A stretch of DNA of 64,000 nt from Echinicola rosea (GTDB lineage: Bacteria; Bacteroidota; Bacteroidia; Cytophagales; Cyclobacteriaceae): the NCBI RefSeq assembly GCF_005281475.1, contig NZ_CP040106.1, forward strand, positions 2,818,501-2,882,500. The letters run 5' to 3'. The position numbers were made by a program, and so were the translations under genes. Positions 1 to 8,259 of this stretch are shown piece after piece. Positions within the stretch are counted from its first letter, which is position 1, and each line of letters starts with the position of its first letter. A model generated the notes under the pieces. The model saw only the letters and a list, made by a program, of their open reading frames with translations, was not told the DNA's origin and made no database searches.

Positions 1-187
1 GCAATACCGATTTGGCAACGGTCTCTGCATTGGCTCCAGGATAATACACCTGAACACTGACACTGGGCGGGGCTATCTCTGGAAATCGCTCTACAGGCAG
101 CTGGCTAATGCTCGCTGCACCGCCCAGTATGAGGAGGATCGAAATTACCAAAGCCAATACAGGCCTGTTAATTATATTTTTGATCAT
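1..187 (-). CDS. RND efflux transporter permease, N-terminal fragment
   Basis: The reverse strand opens with ATG at 187 and reads without a stop to the window edge (62 codons). The first residues, MIKNIINRPVLALVISILLI, followed by LPVERFPEIAPPSVSVQ and YPGANAETVAKSV, are the hallmark N-terminus of AcrB/HAE1-type RND permeases: first transmembrane helix, then the start of the periplasmic porter domain. Such permeases export hydrophobic compounds across the inner membrane by proton antiport, together with an adaptor and an outer membrane channel. The adaptor gene lies 142 bp upstream on the same strand, as expected for an efflux operon. The gene is cut by the window edge, so its substrate and intactness cannot be judged. 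Confidence 0.92.
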   Translation of the reverse strand, partial: MIKNIINRPVLALVISILLILGGAASISQLPVERFPEIAPPSVSVQVYYPGANAETVAKSVL

Positions 188-329
188 CTGTTTGTGTCTT
201 TGTTTTACGAAAAGGTGATGGATGGCAAGAAGAATGTGGATATAGCATTCCCACTACCACGTCAATATCAACGGCAACTTACCACCTACGTCTTTTGTGA
301 ATATTATTATGAAGAAATAGATGGCATCG

Positions 330-1487
330 CTAATCTTCTGAAGAGAGTAGCTGGCCCTGTTGGAGTGGCTTTACTTTTACACCATCTGTCAGCTTGTCCA
401 GGCCGGAGGTGACAATCCGGTCGTCAGGGGATAAGGATCCGTCACTGACGATGTATTGTTTCCCAGACCTCCCCTCAATTTTGATCTCTTTACGGTTGAC
501 AGTGTTGTCCTCGTTTAAGGTGTAAACAAATTTCTTGTCATGTATCGTAGCGGTAGCACCTTGTGGAATCAAAATAGCATCGGGATAAATCTGTTCCATA
601 AGGATTTTCCCTGTGTTTCCTGATCTCAAAAGGGTGTCAGGATTGGTGAAGCGTGCACGAAGAGCAATGGATCCTGTAGAACGGTTAATTTGACCAGAAT
701 TGGCATCGATGGTACCTACTTTGTCATAAATACTTCCATCAGCCAGAATGAGTTTTACATTGGGATTCAGCTTTTTGGAGTTAGAGTCCTTCTTCATTCG
801 TTCGTAATACAGGTAATCTGATTCACTCATGGAAAAATATACATAGACCTCATGTACATTCGAAAGCGTCGTCAACGGCTCAGAGTCTGTTTTCTTGACC
901 ACGTTACCAATGGATCGTGGGATTCTGCCCATAAAGCCATTTACAGGAGCCTTGATGGTGGTAAACTCCAAGTTAATGCGCATATTGGCCGCTACGGCCT
1001 CGGCCTGTTCAAGGGCCGACTTGGCCACCTCATAATCTGCTAACGTTGTTTGCATTCTTACTTCAGAGATCACTTCGTTGTCAATAAGGGGCTGAAGGCG
1101 ATCGATCTCGGTTTTGGCCTTACGGAGTTTGGCCTTTTCCAGTTCTACATTGGCCTGGGCATTTTTGAGATCTTCCATGTAGGGTTGGCTATTGATTTTA
1201 AATAGGGGCTGGCCTTTTTCCACGAAGTCTCCTTCATCCACATAGATTTTTTCCAAAATACCATCTACTTGTGGCCGGATTTCAACATTTTCGACGCCCT
1301 CGATGGATCCAAGATACTGATAGGAGCGAGCGGCTTTTTCTTCTTTTAGGCTGATCACAGGAAGTGGCAAACCCTCCTCTGCTTTTTTTTCTTCCTTACA
1401 GCCGAAAAATAAAAGCCCTGCCATCAAAACCAATGGCAAAGGAAAATACTTGAAGTGAGTTTCTTTTAATAACATATTCCTAGACAT
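330..1487 (-). CDS. RND efflux periplasmic adaptor (membrane fusion protein)
   Basis: This 385-residue protein has a lipoprotein signal ending in LLFFGC (Cys30), so it is probably lipid-anchored in the periplasm. It then shows the adaptor layout: a barrel-sandwich half (GQPLFKINSQPY), a helical hairpin at about 105-165, the second half-lipoyl segment (FTTIKAPVNGFMGR) and a beta-barrel with the membrane-proximal domain. The family (AcrA/MexA, HlyD_D23) bridges the RND pump to the outer membrane channel. The permease fragment at 1-187 follows on the same strand. An alternative start four codons later (MLLKET) is equally plausible. The substrate is unknown. Confidence 0.93.
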   Translation of the reverse strand: MSRNMLLKETHFKYFPLPLVLMAGLLFFGCKEEKKAEEGLPLPVISLKEEKAARSYQYLGSIEGVENVEIRPQVDGILEKIYVDEGDFVEKGQPLFKINSQPYMEDLKNAQANVELEKAKLRKAKTEIDRLQPLIDNEVISEVRMQTTLADYEVAKSALEQAEAVAANMRINLEFTTIKAPVNGFMGRIPRSIGNVVKKTDSEPLTTLSNVHEVYVYFSMSESDYLYYERMKKDSNSKKLNPNVKLILADGSIYDKVGTIDANSGQINRSTGSIALRARFTNPDTLLRSGNTGKILMEQIYPDAILIPQGATATIHDKKFVYTLNEDNTVNRKEIKIEGRSGKQYIVSDGSLSPDDRIVTSGLDKLTDGVKVKPLQQGQLLSSED

Positions 1488-1750
1488 ATTTTTTCGTGCT
1501 TATCTTCTTACTGTTTTTTACAATATATGATGGTAATAATCGTACCATTAGTGATTTACGTGTTGTTGAGTCGTAAGTAATTGTATTTCAATATAATATA
1601 TTTAAATGTTTTGGTTTGGGGCTGTGGAGAAAAAGTTGATGGTTTGTGGAATTAATCCCCACAATTTTGGGTAAAAAGCCTTATACCAAGGATTCTAAAT
1701 TAATGTTAAAAAGGTTAATGGGTCTTTAAATTTCATATCAAATTTACGGC

Positions 1751-1777
1751 CAAATTTCTATTGAATATAGAAATTTG
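1751..1777. promoter_or_regulatory. 11-bp inverted repeat upstream of the arginine decarboxylase
   Basis: The arms CAAATTTCTAT and ATAGAAATTTG are perfectly complementary and separated by TGAAT. The repeat lies about 104 bp before the decarboxylase start, in the 393-bp divergent intergenic region 1488-1880 shared with the efflux adaptor. It may be an operator or an RNA hairpin. It has no T-run and sits before, not after, a gene, so it is not an intrinsic terminator. I see nothing else defined in this intergenic region. Confidence 0.4.
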
Positions 1778-1880
1778 AACAAAATTTGCAGTGGTATGAA
1801 AATCAAAATAGTTGTGTTTTGATTTGAGTAATTAAAAATGCAATTTTCAGCCACAAAAGTTCTAAACCGACAGTGCCCAA

Positions 1881-3269
1881 ATGAACAAATACATTGATTT
1901 GATCCAGCAAACGTTTGACATCCCAACCAAGGAATTCAAGGTTGATGATGACAAACTGTACTTTAATGGTGTAAACCTTATGGAGATCATCGAGGAATAC
2001 GGTACGCCGCTAAAGCTGACTTATCTCCCAAAAATCAGTGAGAGCATCCAAAATGCAAAGACGTATTTTAATAATGCGATGCAAGCTCATGATTATCATG
2101 GTAAGTACACTTATTGTTACTGTACCAAGTCCTCACATTTTAGTTTCGTACTGGATGAGGCGCTTAAAAACGATATCCACATAGAAACCTCTTCTACATT
2201 TGACATTCCTTTGGTCAGGAGTCTTTACGAGAAAGGTAAAATCTCCAAGGATACCCATATTGTCTGCAATGGATTTAAGCGAGACCTCTATAAACAGTAT
2301 ATCGCTGAGCTGCTCAACGACGGTTTTCACAATTGTATTCCTGTTTTGGATAATCTTACGGAGATCGATTACTACCTGGAGCATGTCAAAGTTCCTTTTA
2401 AGGTGGGGATCAGGATTGCTGCTGACGAAGAGCCGAAGTTCGGTTTTTACACGTCCCGGCTGGGGGTGAGGTATAAGGACATCATTGATTTGTATGAAGA
2501 AAAAATCAAAGACAATCCTAATGTAAGCCTTAAAATGCTTCATTTTTTCATTAATTCAGGAATTAGGGATACAGCCTATTATTGGTCAGAATTGACACGG
2601 TTTATACAAAAGTACGTGGACCTGAAGGCAGTATGCCCAGAGCTGGATACCATGGATATTGGTGGTGGATGGCCCATTAAGACCAACGTGTTTTTTGATT
2701 ATGATTATCAATACATGGCCGATCAGATTGTGAAGAATATCAAATGGATGTGTGCCAAAAATAATACGGTGGAACCGAATATCTTTACCGAATTTGGCAG
2801 CTATACCGTGGGGGAGAGCGGAGCGGTTTTATATTCCATTTTGGAAGAGAAGCTCCAAAATGACAAGGAGCTTTGGTATATGATCGATGGTTCGTTCATT
2901 ACCCAATTGCCCGATAGTTGGGGGCTCAATCAGAAGTATATCATGCTGGCCGTCAACAACTGGAAGGAGGAATATCATAATATAAACTTGGGAGGATTGA
3001 CCTGCGATAGCATGGACTATTATAACTCAGAAGCCCATCAATATAATATTTACCTTCCCAAAAAGATCGACAAAAAGCCCCAATATATCGGCTTTTTCCA
3101 TACGGGTGCCTACCAGGAATCGTTGGGAGGATATGGTGGGATTCAGCACTGTCTGATACCCGCTCCAAAGCATGTTCTGATCGATAGGGATACAGATGGT
3201 ACAATCCGGCACAAACTATTTGCAGAAGAACAGGACAGTGATAGCATGTTGAAAAGACTGGGGTATTGA
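1881..3269 (+). CDS. speA: Arginine decarboxylase-like PLP enzyme (fold type III)
   Basis: The protein has 462 residues and belongs to the alanine racemase/ornithine decarboxylase fold, in the subgroup annotated as biosynthetic arginine decarboxylase in Bacteroidota. Lys83 in CYCTKSSH is the expected Schiff-base lysine. MDIGGGWP is the glycine-rich phosphate-binding loop. The CDSMD motif near residue 375 is the C-D-S-x-D active-site segment contributed by the neighbouring subunit of the dimer. The reaction would be arginine to agmatine, the first step toward polyamines. No agmatinase or agmatine deiminase lies nearby. The gene stands alone with a long upstream region. Substrate choice (arginine versus another basic amino acid) comes from family resemblance only. 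Confidence 0.8.
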   Translation: MNKYIDLIQQTFDIPTKEFKVDDDKLYFNGVNLMEIIEEYGTPLKLTYLPKISESIQNAKTYFNNAMQAHDYHGKYTYCYCTKSSHFSFVLDEALKNDIHIETSSTFDIPLVRSLYEKGKISKDTHIVCNGFKRDLYKQYIAELLNDGFHNCIPVLDNLTEIDYYLEHVKVPFKVGIRIAADEEPKFGFYTSRLGVRYKDIIDLYEEKIKDNPNVSLKMLHFFINSGIRDTAYYWSELTRFIQKYVDLKAVCPELDTMDIGGGWPIKTNVFFDYDYQYMADQIVKNIKWMCAKNNTVEPNIFTEFGSYTVGESGAVLYSILEEKLQNDKELWYMIDGSFITQLPDSWGLNQKYIMLAVNNWKEEYHNINLGGLTCDSMDYYNSEAHQYNIYLPKKIDKKPQYIGFFHTGAYQESLGGYGGIQHCLIPAPKHVLIDRDTDGTIRHKLFAEEQDSDSMLKRLGY

Positions 3270-3312
3270 GGAGAAAGTGTTGAGGTGTGAGAGGTGAGAC
3301 ATGAGTTTTGAG

Positions 3313-3344
3313 ACCTTCCTCCCGACGGCAAAGGGGAGGAAGGT
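3313..3344. terminator. Hairpin between convergent genes
   Basis: ACCTTCCTCCC and GGGAGGAAGGT form an 11-bp perfect stem with a 10-nt loop. The hairpin lies between the decarboxylase and the convergent PLP-enzyme gene. No long T-run follows on either strand, so it may be a repeat-derived hairpin or a weak bidirectional terminator. Confidence 0.45.
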
Positions 3345-3401
3345 TAGGTGGGGTTGTTTTGGAACAAAGAGGAATCTAAAAGTCACTGGTCAGCACTACT
3401 G

Positions 3402-4517
3402 TCAGTAGGCTTTCTGACCTTTTAAGTGGTCAAGTTTTTCACCGTTTAGGCTAAGGTAACCCCGCATGCAGTCCGCTGTCATACAGCTGTGGACGGGCAG
3501 AATTCCAAGAATATCTCCTATCTGGGTGTTGTTGAGCAATTCGTCTGTAGCCTTTATCAATCCATGCTCTTGGCTAATGCTTTTAAGGAAGGAAGTAGTG
3601 GTAGGAATGGTCCAGCCTTGCTCGGTTAGTAGCACTACTTCACCGTAATTATTGGTTCCATCAGGATTGGTCAGGACATCTTTGGCCAGGTGTACCCCGC
3701 CTCCGTGGACCAAGATTTCATGTGTTTCTTTTTTAATGTCCACCACTGGAGTGGCCAGAGCGATGGCGATATCCGATTTGTCACAGCTTCCAATACTGGC
3801 TTGGGTAAGGTCATAAAATACAAAATTCCCAGGACCAATTTCATCGATTCCCCTAAAGTCATCTTCTATCGAACAGCTAGGTGTATCACCGCTGCGGGTC
3901 ACCATCTCCGGAAATTCATCACAATATTTGTCCTTGAGCATTTTCAAGGCTGATTTGGTCTGTTCATGGATTTTACGGATTCCGCTGTGATCAGTATGAT
4001 AAGTATGTCCGGCATGGATATAAAAACCCCTAAAAGCCAATTTTTCCGACCTGTTTGCGATGCGCATAATCGCTTCAATCGTCCCAAAATCACTTACTTC
4101 TACACCGGCTCTGCCGTAACCTGCATCTATTTCAATGAAAAAATCCACAGGATTGGTGAGACGTTCGGCAAGTGTACGCGCGACTTGCACATTGACTAGT
4201 TGGATGGAAATGGGGCACGATTTAGTCAAAGTGTTTAAAAGATCAATTTCCAATGGGTTGAATGGAAAGGCGATGTGGATCTTTTGCCAAGATTGTCCAG
4301 AAAAGTAAGCCGCCATCTGAATGGAAGAAACCGTTATTTCATCAATGCCAAATTCCCTGTACCACTTTCCGATTTCTAGGGATTGATGGGTTTTGAAATG
4401 AGGGATAAGGGCTACTTGGTGTTCTTTTGCTTTTTTGCTCATGCGGTCAATGTTGGCTTTACACACGGCTTCGTTGAGCAATAAGGTGGGGGACGCTATG
4501 GAATTTAAGACGGACAT
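3402..4517 (-). CDS. D-threonine aldolase / D-serine deaminase-like PLP enzyme
   Basis: This 371-residue protein has an alanine racemase N-terminal barrel with Lys42 in PHFKTH as the PLP lysine. Its C-terminal domain carries H343-x-C345 in PVHSCMTADC, the metal-binding pair of the D-serine dehydratase (DSD1)/D-threonine aldolase family. Those enzymes cleave or dehydrate D-3-hydroxy amino acids using PLP plus a divalent metal. FFIEIDAGYGRAGV and RSGDTPS are further family segments. No signal peptide is seen, so it should be cytoplasmic. It starts only 4 nt after the stop of the alpha/beta hydrolase, so the two are almost certainly co-transcribed. The exact substrate cannot be told from sequence. 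Confidence 0.82.
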   Translation of the reverse strand: MSVLNSIASPTLLLNEAVCKANIDRMSKKAKEHQVALIPHFKTHQSLEIGKWYREFGIDEITVSSIQMAAYFSGQSWQKIHIAFPFNPLEIDLLNTLTKSCPISIQLVNVQVARTLAERLTNPVDFFIEIDAGYGRAGVEVSDFGTIEAIMRIANRSEKLAFRGFYIHAGHTYHTDHSGIRKIHEQTKSALKMLKDKYCDEFPEMVTRSGDTPSCSIEDDFRGIDEIGPGNFVFYDLTQASIGSCDKSDIAIALATPVVDIKKETHEILVHGGGVHLAKDVLTNPDGTNNYGEVVLLTEQGWTIPTTTSFLKSISQEHGLIKATDELLNNTQIGDILGILPVHSCMTADCMRGYLSLNGEKLDHLKGQKAY

Positions 4518-4521
4518 TGTA

Positions 4522-5562
4522 TTAGTTTACTGGTTCGGTGAGGTTGATTTCCTCTTGTTGCGGAACGGGGACTTTTACGATGTTTTCCAGAAAATTGATA
4601 CTGGCCCGGAGTACACCTTCCCAATCCCCAGAAGTAATGCTGGATCCGATCACATGGTCTCCCGATTCAGGGAAAGCCACCTTTTTCTTTTGAGTTTTGG
4701 GGGTGCTGACCTGTTGGTACATTTCGATCATCGCCGATACGGATACGACATCATCTTGGAGTTCCTTGTCTTTGTAATAATATCCTAGAAATAACGGTTG
4801 GTTGATCTTTTTGAATGTGGCTTCATCCATCTTACTGTAAACAAGCTTGGCCAAACTGATGTAGGCATTGATATGATACTGCTCAGACCAGTATTTGGCC
4901 TTGTCGCCTTCTCGGGGATTCAGGATCACTTGATCGTCATTGGTGCCAAATTGCTCAAATAACCATCCCTGCCAGGGGCTGAAGAAAGCTTCCAGCTGAT
5001 TGCCGTAATCCCGGATACAGGGTGAGTAAAGTAGGATCGCTTCGATATCTTCCCGCTCAGAAGCCAATAGAACGGTCAAAGCACCTCCCATAGATGTGCC
5101 CACGACGATGACTTTATCCCCAAGCTGCTTTCCGATCATAAAGGCCTCTCTGGCACCGTCAGCCAATTTTTCGGCTGTAAGGTACTCAAATGCATTAGAT
5201 CGATCGATACCATGCTCGGGAAGTCTGGCCAAGTATAGGTTGGCACCGAAATATTCGGCCAGTTTCCGGTGAACAGGATCTCCTTCCATCTGACTGGCGC
5301 CAAATCCATGAATGTAAACGATGGAGTAGGGCGTTTTGGTTTTTGTACTGTCCGCCCAGATGATCCGGGCTTCGTTGTTAGGTTTGAGGCCTTTCACGGT
5401 GTCCTCTTTTTGTTGAATATAGGTCTCGAGTTTTCTTAGGTCAGTAGGGACGGTAGGATAGCTTCCTTTCATATCACTCAATGTTTCTTTAGGGCCTAGC
5501 ATATAGCCAATGGCCAATATAATGGAAATGGAAATTAGGAAGGGGAGAAGTTTCTTGAACAT
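4522..5562 (-). CDS. Membrane-anchored or exported alpha/beta hydrolase
   Basis: The protein has 346 residues. A hydrophobic N-terminal segment at about 5-23 is either an anchor or an uncleaved signal. The alpha/beta hydrolase core follows, with IVYIHGFGAS as the oxyanion strand-loop and VVGTSMGGA carrying the nucleophile Ser157. An acid residue and a C-terminal GDHV histidine complete a plausible triad. The family includes carboxylesterases and acylglycerol lipases, and no specific substrate can be assigned. It is the first gene of a two-gene unit with the PLP enzyme. A metabolic link between the two is not obvious. Confidence 0.78.
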   Translation of the reverse strand: MFKKLLPFLISISIILAIGYMLGPKETLSDMKGSYPTVPTDLRKLETYIQQKEDTVKGLKPNNEARIIWADSTKTKTPYSIVYIHGFGASQMEGDPVHRKLAEYFGANLYLARLPEHGIDRSNAFEYLTAEKLADGAREAFMIGKQLGDKVIVVGTSMGGALTVLLASEREDIEAILLYSPCIRDYGNQLEAFFSPWQGWLFEQFGTNDDQVILNPREGDKAKYWSEQYHINAYISLAKLVYSKMDEATFKKINQPLFLGYYYKDKELQDDVVSVSAMIEMYQQVSTPKTQKKKVAFPESGDHVIGSSITSGDWEGVLRASINFLENIVKVPVPQQEEINLTEPVN

Positions 5563-5734
5563 GGCTTGATGATGAATTTGAGTATTAAAACTAAACCGTT
5601 TTGTAAAATTATCCTATCATTCGTCCATTATGATTTATGTCATGTTTTCATATTGTGCGTATATGTGCGTAGGCCAGTATTTCTTTTTTGCTTTGACAAA
5701 GAATAGTTTAGCTGAAAATTAACTCTTGTAAAAA

Positions 5735-6310
5735 ATGAGAAGGAACATGAAAATCGGCTTTATTGCGGTACTATTTTTTGTTGGATTGATGACAGTTCAT
5801 ACTGGGTTCTGCCAAGAGAGTGGTCACTTACCGACGCAAGCAGTGTATGTAGAACTCGGCGGACCGGGTTTGGTGTATTCGTTTAATTATGATTTTAGGT
5901 TTGACAAATCCGATATGAATTCCTGGGGAATGCGACTAGGTGCAGGAGGTTATTCGGTAACAGATGAATCCCTTTTGACATTACCTGTTCAGATCAATAG
6001 ATTGTACGGAAGTGGAAGGCACTTTTTTGAACTTGGCGGAGGAGCTACATTCGTGTATTATAGGGACCGATGGGAAACCTATCGAATAGCTAACGATGGA
6101 CATTATTATTACGAAACCAGGGTGGACAAAAATTTATTATGGATACTGGAAACGGGAGATACACCTGCTCTCATGGGGACACTGAATTTTGGATATAGAA
6201 AAGTGCCCGAAGAAGGCGGTTTCTTATTTGGTGTCAATCTGGTGCCTGCATTTAACCAAAACGGCTTTTGGCCATTATGGGCTGGGGTCCGGTTTGGATA
6301 TGCTTTTTAG
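5735..6310 (+). CDS. Secreted protein of a tandem paralogous family, copy 1
   Basis: This 191-residue protein has an N-terminal signal sequence (MKIGFIAVLFFVGLMTV at the second Met, ending near GFCQ). It is the fullest member of three adjacent paralogues. Shared features are a VYVELGGPGLVYSFNYD-like opening, a LPVQINRLYGSGRHFFELGGG block, a LNFGYRKVPEEGGFLFGVNL block, and a C-terminus GFWPLWAGVRFGYAF ending in Phe. Alternating small/aromatic strands and a terminal aromatic residue suggest a small outer membrane beta-barrel. No named family is recognised. The start could be the first ATG or the ATG four codons on. Confidence 0.72.
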   Translation: MRRNMKIGFIAVLFFVGLMTVHTGFCQESGHLPTQAVYVELGGPGLVYSFNYDFRFDKSDMNSWGMRLGAGGYSVTDESLLTLPVQINRLYGSGRHFFELGGGATFVYYRDRWETYRIANDGHYYYETRVDKNLLWILETGDTPALMGTLNFGYRKVPEEGGFLFGVNLVPAFNQNGFWPLWAGVRFGYAF

Positions 6311-6654
6311 CGGTTCAATAATGGTAAAAGATAATGCTATGAAAGGGGGTTGATCCTGCTATTTAAAATAGCAGGAAGCCTCCGTTCGATGAGTAAAAAG
6401 TGGTTATAAACGGTTATTGCATTGAGTATGCAGATACAGTGGAGTGAAGCAGTTTCGTCTCCAAGACAAGGGACTGCCTCGTCGTTCCTCCTCATAGTGA
6501 CAGTATTCTAAATCGAGTCCAGGTTTGTATGTTGTTGATCATCGGAAGTTCGATCGATTAAATCTTTTGGTTTGCCATTCGTTTCTGTTTACGTGGCATG
6601 CTTATATTTGGTATATTAAAGCTGGATTTAAATGCTACCTTATTCTGAGAAAAC
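6311..6654. other. Intergenic region with hairpin and degenerate dispersed repeat
   Basis: No gene is seen in these 344 bp. At 6355-6375 there is an inverted repeat (CCTGCTATT/AATAGCAGG, 3-nt loop) that could terminate copy 1 but lacks a T-run. At about 6441-6502 the text resembles a worn copy of the common intergenic repeat that reads GATTGCTTCGTCGTTCCTCC followed by a GCAATGAC-like end. Here it appears as GCCTCGTCGTTCCTCCTCAT. A promoter for copy 2 should lie in the AT-rich stretch just before 6655, but no good TAnnTTTG box is visible. Confidence 0.4.
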
Positions 6655-7122
6655 ATGAAAAAACTACTATGGGTACTCAGCATTTTTTTTGGTGTTTCAA
6701 TGACCCTAACAGCTCAAGAAACAACTTATCCAACACGTGCTGTTTATGCAGAACTGGGAGGAGCAGGATTAGTTTATTCCTTTAGCGATCAATCCCTTTT
6801 GACGGTTCCGGTTCAGGTGAATCGACTTTTTGGCAGGGGCAATCATTATTTCGAAGTGGGCGCAGGAACTACCCTGGTTAATTTCAGGGAAACGGTTTAT
6901 GATTATGACAGCAATGGAAATGCCGTCGAACGAGAAAGTAAGACGTGGCATTTTATTATGGACATGGGCGAGACACCGGCAGTCATGGGTACCCTTAATT
7001 TTGGATACCGAAGGGTGCCTGATGAACCTGGATTTACGTGGCGGGTCAATCTCACTCCTGTCTTTAACAGTAACGGTTTCTGGCCGCTTTTTGCAGGAAT
7101 TGGTGCAGGATATGCATTTTGA
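6655..7122 (+). CDS. Secreted protein of the tandem family, copy 2 (internally deleted)
   Basis: The protein has 155 residues with signal peptide MKKLLWVLSIFFGVSMTLTA. It is clearly paralogous to copy 1: AVYAELGGAGLVYSF, LTVPVQVNRLFGRGNHYFEV, VMGTLNFGYRRVPDEPGF and GFWPLFAGIGAGYAF. Alignment to copy 1 by eye shows that about 25 residues are missing after LVYSF (the NYDFRFDK to SVTDES segment), joined in frame. That would remove about two beta-strands, so the product may not fold as the others do. Copy 3 follows after 16 nt. Confidence 0.68.
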   Translation: MKKLLWVLSIFFGVSMTLTAQETTYPTRAVYAELGGAGLVYSFSDQSLLTVPVQVNRLFGRGNHYFEVGAGTTLVNFRETVYDYDSNGNAVERESKTWHFIMDMGETPAVMGTLNFGYRRVPDEPGFTWRVNLTPVFNSNGFWPLFAGIGAGYAF

Positions 7123-7138
7123 TTAACCCCATATAACA

Positions 7139-7630
7139 ATGAAGAAGATCCTTTTAATTGGCATAGGACTATTGATGGCCGCATATGTGTCGGCACAAGA
7201 GCGGAAATCGCCCAAGGCCGAAAATGTGTTCGCTGAATTTGGCGGCCCTGGCTTGTTTACCTTTAATTACGACACCCGGTTTAAGGGCAATAGCAGGGGG
7301 CTGGGAGCGAGAGTGGGCATTGGGTATATTGGGACAGATGGTTATCATTTGGTTTCCATTCCAGTAGGGCTAAATTTCCTGATGGGCAATGAGGAAGAGG
7401 GGAAGTATTTTGAAGTCGGCCTAAATGGTACTTATACCTCTTCGAGTGATAATTGGTATGAGGATGAAGAGGATCCTGATGGAAGCCATGTGCTGGGATC
7501 CTTGGTCTTTGGGTATCGCAAGCAGCCGGGGGAGGGAGGATTTACTTTTAGGACAGGGTTGTCACCGTATTTTGGAAAGGATTACTTCTTCCCATTTGTG
7601 CCCTATGTTTCCTTTGGGTACGCTTTTTAG
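7139..7630 (+). CDS. Secreted protein of the tandem family, copy 3
   Basis: The protein has 163 residues with a clear signal peptide (MKKILLIGIGLLMAAYVSA). It shares with copy 1 the FAEFGGPGLFTFNYDTRF block (retained here, lost in copy 2), a LGSLVFGYRKQPGEGGFTF block and a C-terminus VPYVSFGYAF. It is the most diverged of the three. Spacing of 16 nt from copy 2 suggests co-transcription. An outer membrane or periplasmic location is inferred from the signal peptide and the terminal Phe. The function is unknown. Confidence 0.7.
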   Translation: MKKILLIGIGLLMAAYVSAQERKSPKAENVFAEFGGPGLFTFNYDTRFKGNSRGLGARVGIGYIGTDGYHLVSIPVGLNFLMGNEEEGKYFEVGLNGTYTSSSDNWYEDEEDPDGSHVLGSLVFGYRKQPGEGGFTFRTGLSPYFGKDYFFPFVPYVSFGYAF

Positions 7631-7649
7631 GGAGATTGGATATTGAAAG

Positions 7650-7677
7650 ATTGTAAAATTGAACGTAATTTTACAAT
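7650..7677 (+). terminator. Hairpin after the paralogue cluster
   Basis: ATTGTAAAATT and AATTTTACAAT form an 11-bp perfect AT-rich stem with loop GAACGT, 20 nt after the stop of copy 3. It is a weak terminator candidate because no clean T-run follows. Confidence 0.4.
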
Positions 7678-7711
7678 AAAACTCACTTTTATAATTTAGA
7701 CCTAAAAACAT

Positions 7712-8158
7712 ATGAAAAAAACAATTTTACTTCTCAGCTTTACTTTATTAGCATCGATTACTTTTGGACAAAATTCAACAAATGAATTGACGGAGAATTT
7801 TTTCAAAAAATATGAAACCAACACTGATGAAGCGTTTGACTATATTTTCGGAACCAATAAATGGATGGGAGAAAATAAAGATGGCACAGAAAAAGTGAAG
7901 TTTCAATTAAGGGAATATGCAAATCTTATGGGAGAATATATTGGATTTGAAAAGCTGTATGAAAAGTCTGTTGGTGAGAGCCTAAAGGTTTCCGTTTACT
8001 TGGTCAAGTACGATAGGCAACCATTAAGGTTTATTTTCAAGTATTATAAGGGAAGAGATAAGTGGAAGCTTTTCAATCTTAAATTTGATGAAAACATTGA
8101 TGAAGAACTTGAGGAGATCATGAAATATGAATACCTGGTTGGAAATGAAGATCAATAA
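7712..8158 (+). CDS. Small secreted protein of unknown function
   Basis: The protein has 148 residues with signal peptide MKKTILLLSFTLLASITFGQ. The mature part is mixed alpha/beta and charged (ENFFKKYETNTDEAFDYIFG, then VYLVKYDRQPLRFIFKYYKG, then WKLFNLKFDENID). The order of an N-terminal helix with aromatic residues followed by long strands resembles small NTF2-like periplasmic proteins of Bacteroidota, but this is only an impression. It is monocistronic, followed by a strong bidirectional terminator before proC. Confidence 0.65.
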   Translation: MKKTILLLSFTLLASITFGQNSTNELTENFFKKYETNTDEAFDYIFGTNKWMGENKDGTEKVKFQLREYANLMGEYIGFEKLYEKSVGESLKVSVYLVKYDRQPLRFIFKYYKGRDKWKLFNLKFDENIDEELEEIMKYEYLVGNEDQ

Positions 8159-8198
8159 GTGGCAATTCGGATGAGGCTTTTAATCCGAAATTTCTTAA

Positions 8199-8236
8199 AA
8201 ACCAGCCCAGTACCGCTTCGTTTACTGGGCTGGTTT
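8199..8236. terminator. Bidirectional intrinsic terminator
   Basis: AAACCAGCCCAGTA pairs with TACTGGGCTGGTTT (14 bp) around a 10-nt loop, between the convergent small secreted protein gene and proC. A/T tracts flank both sides. Confidence 0.8.
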
Positions 8237-8259
8237 GATGAAAGGTTTTACTATTTTCC

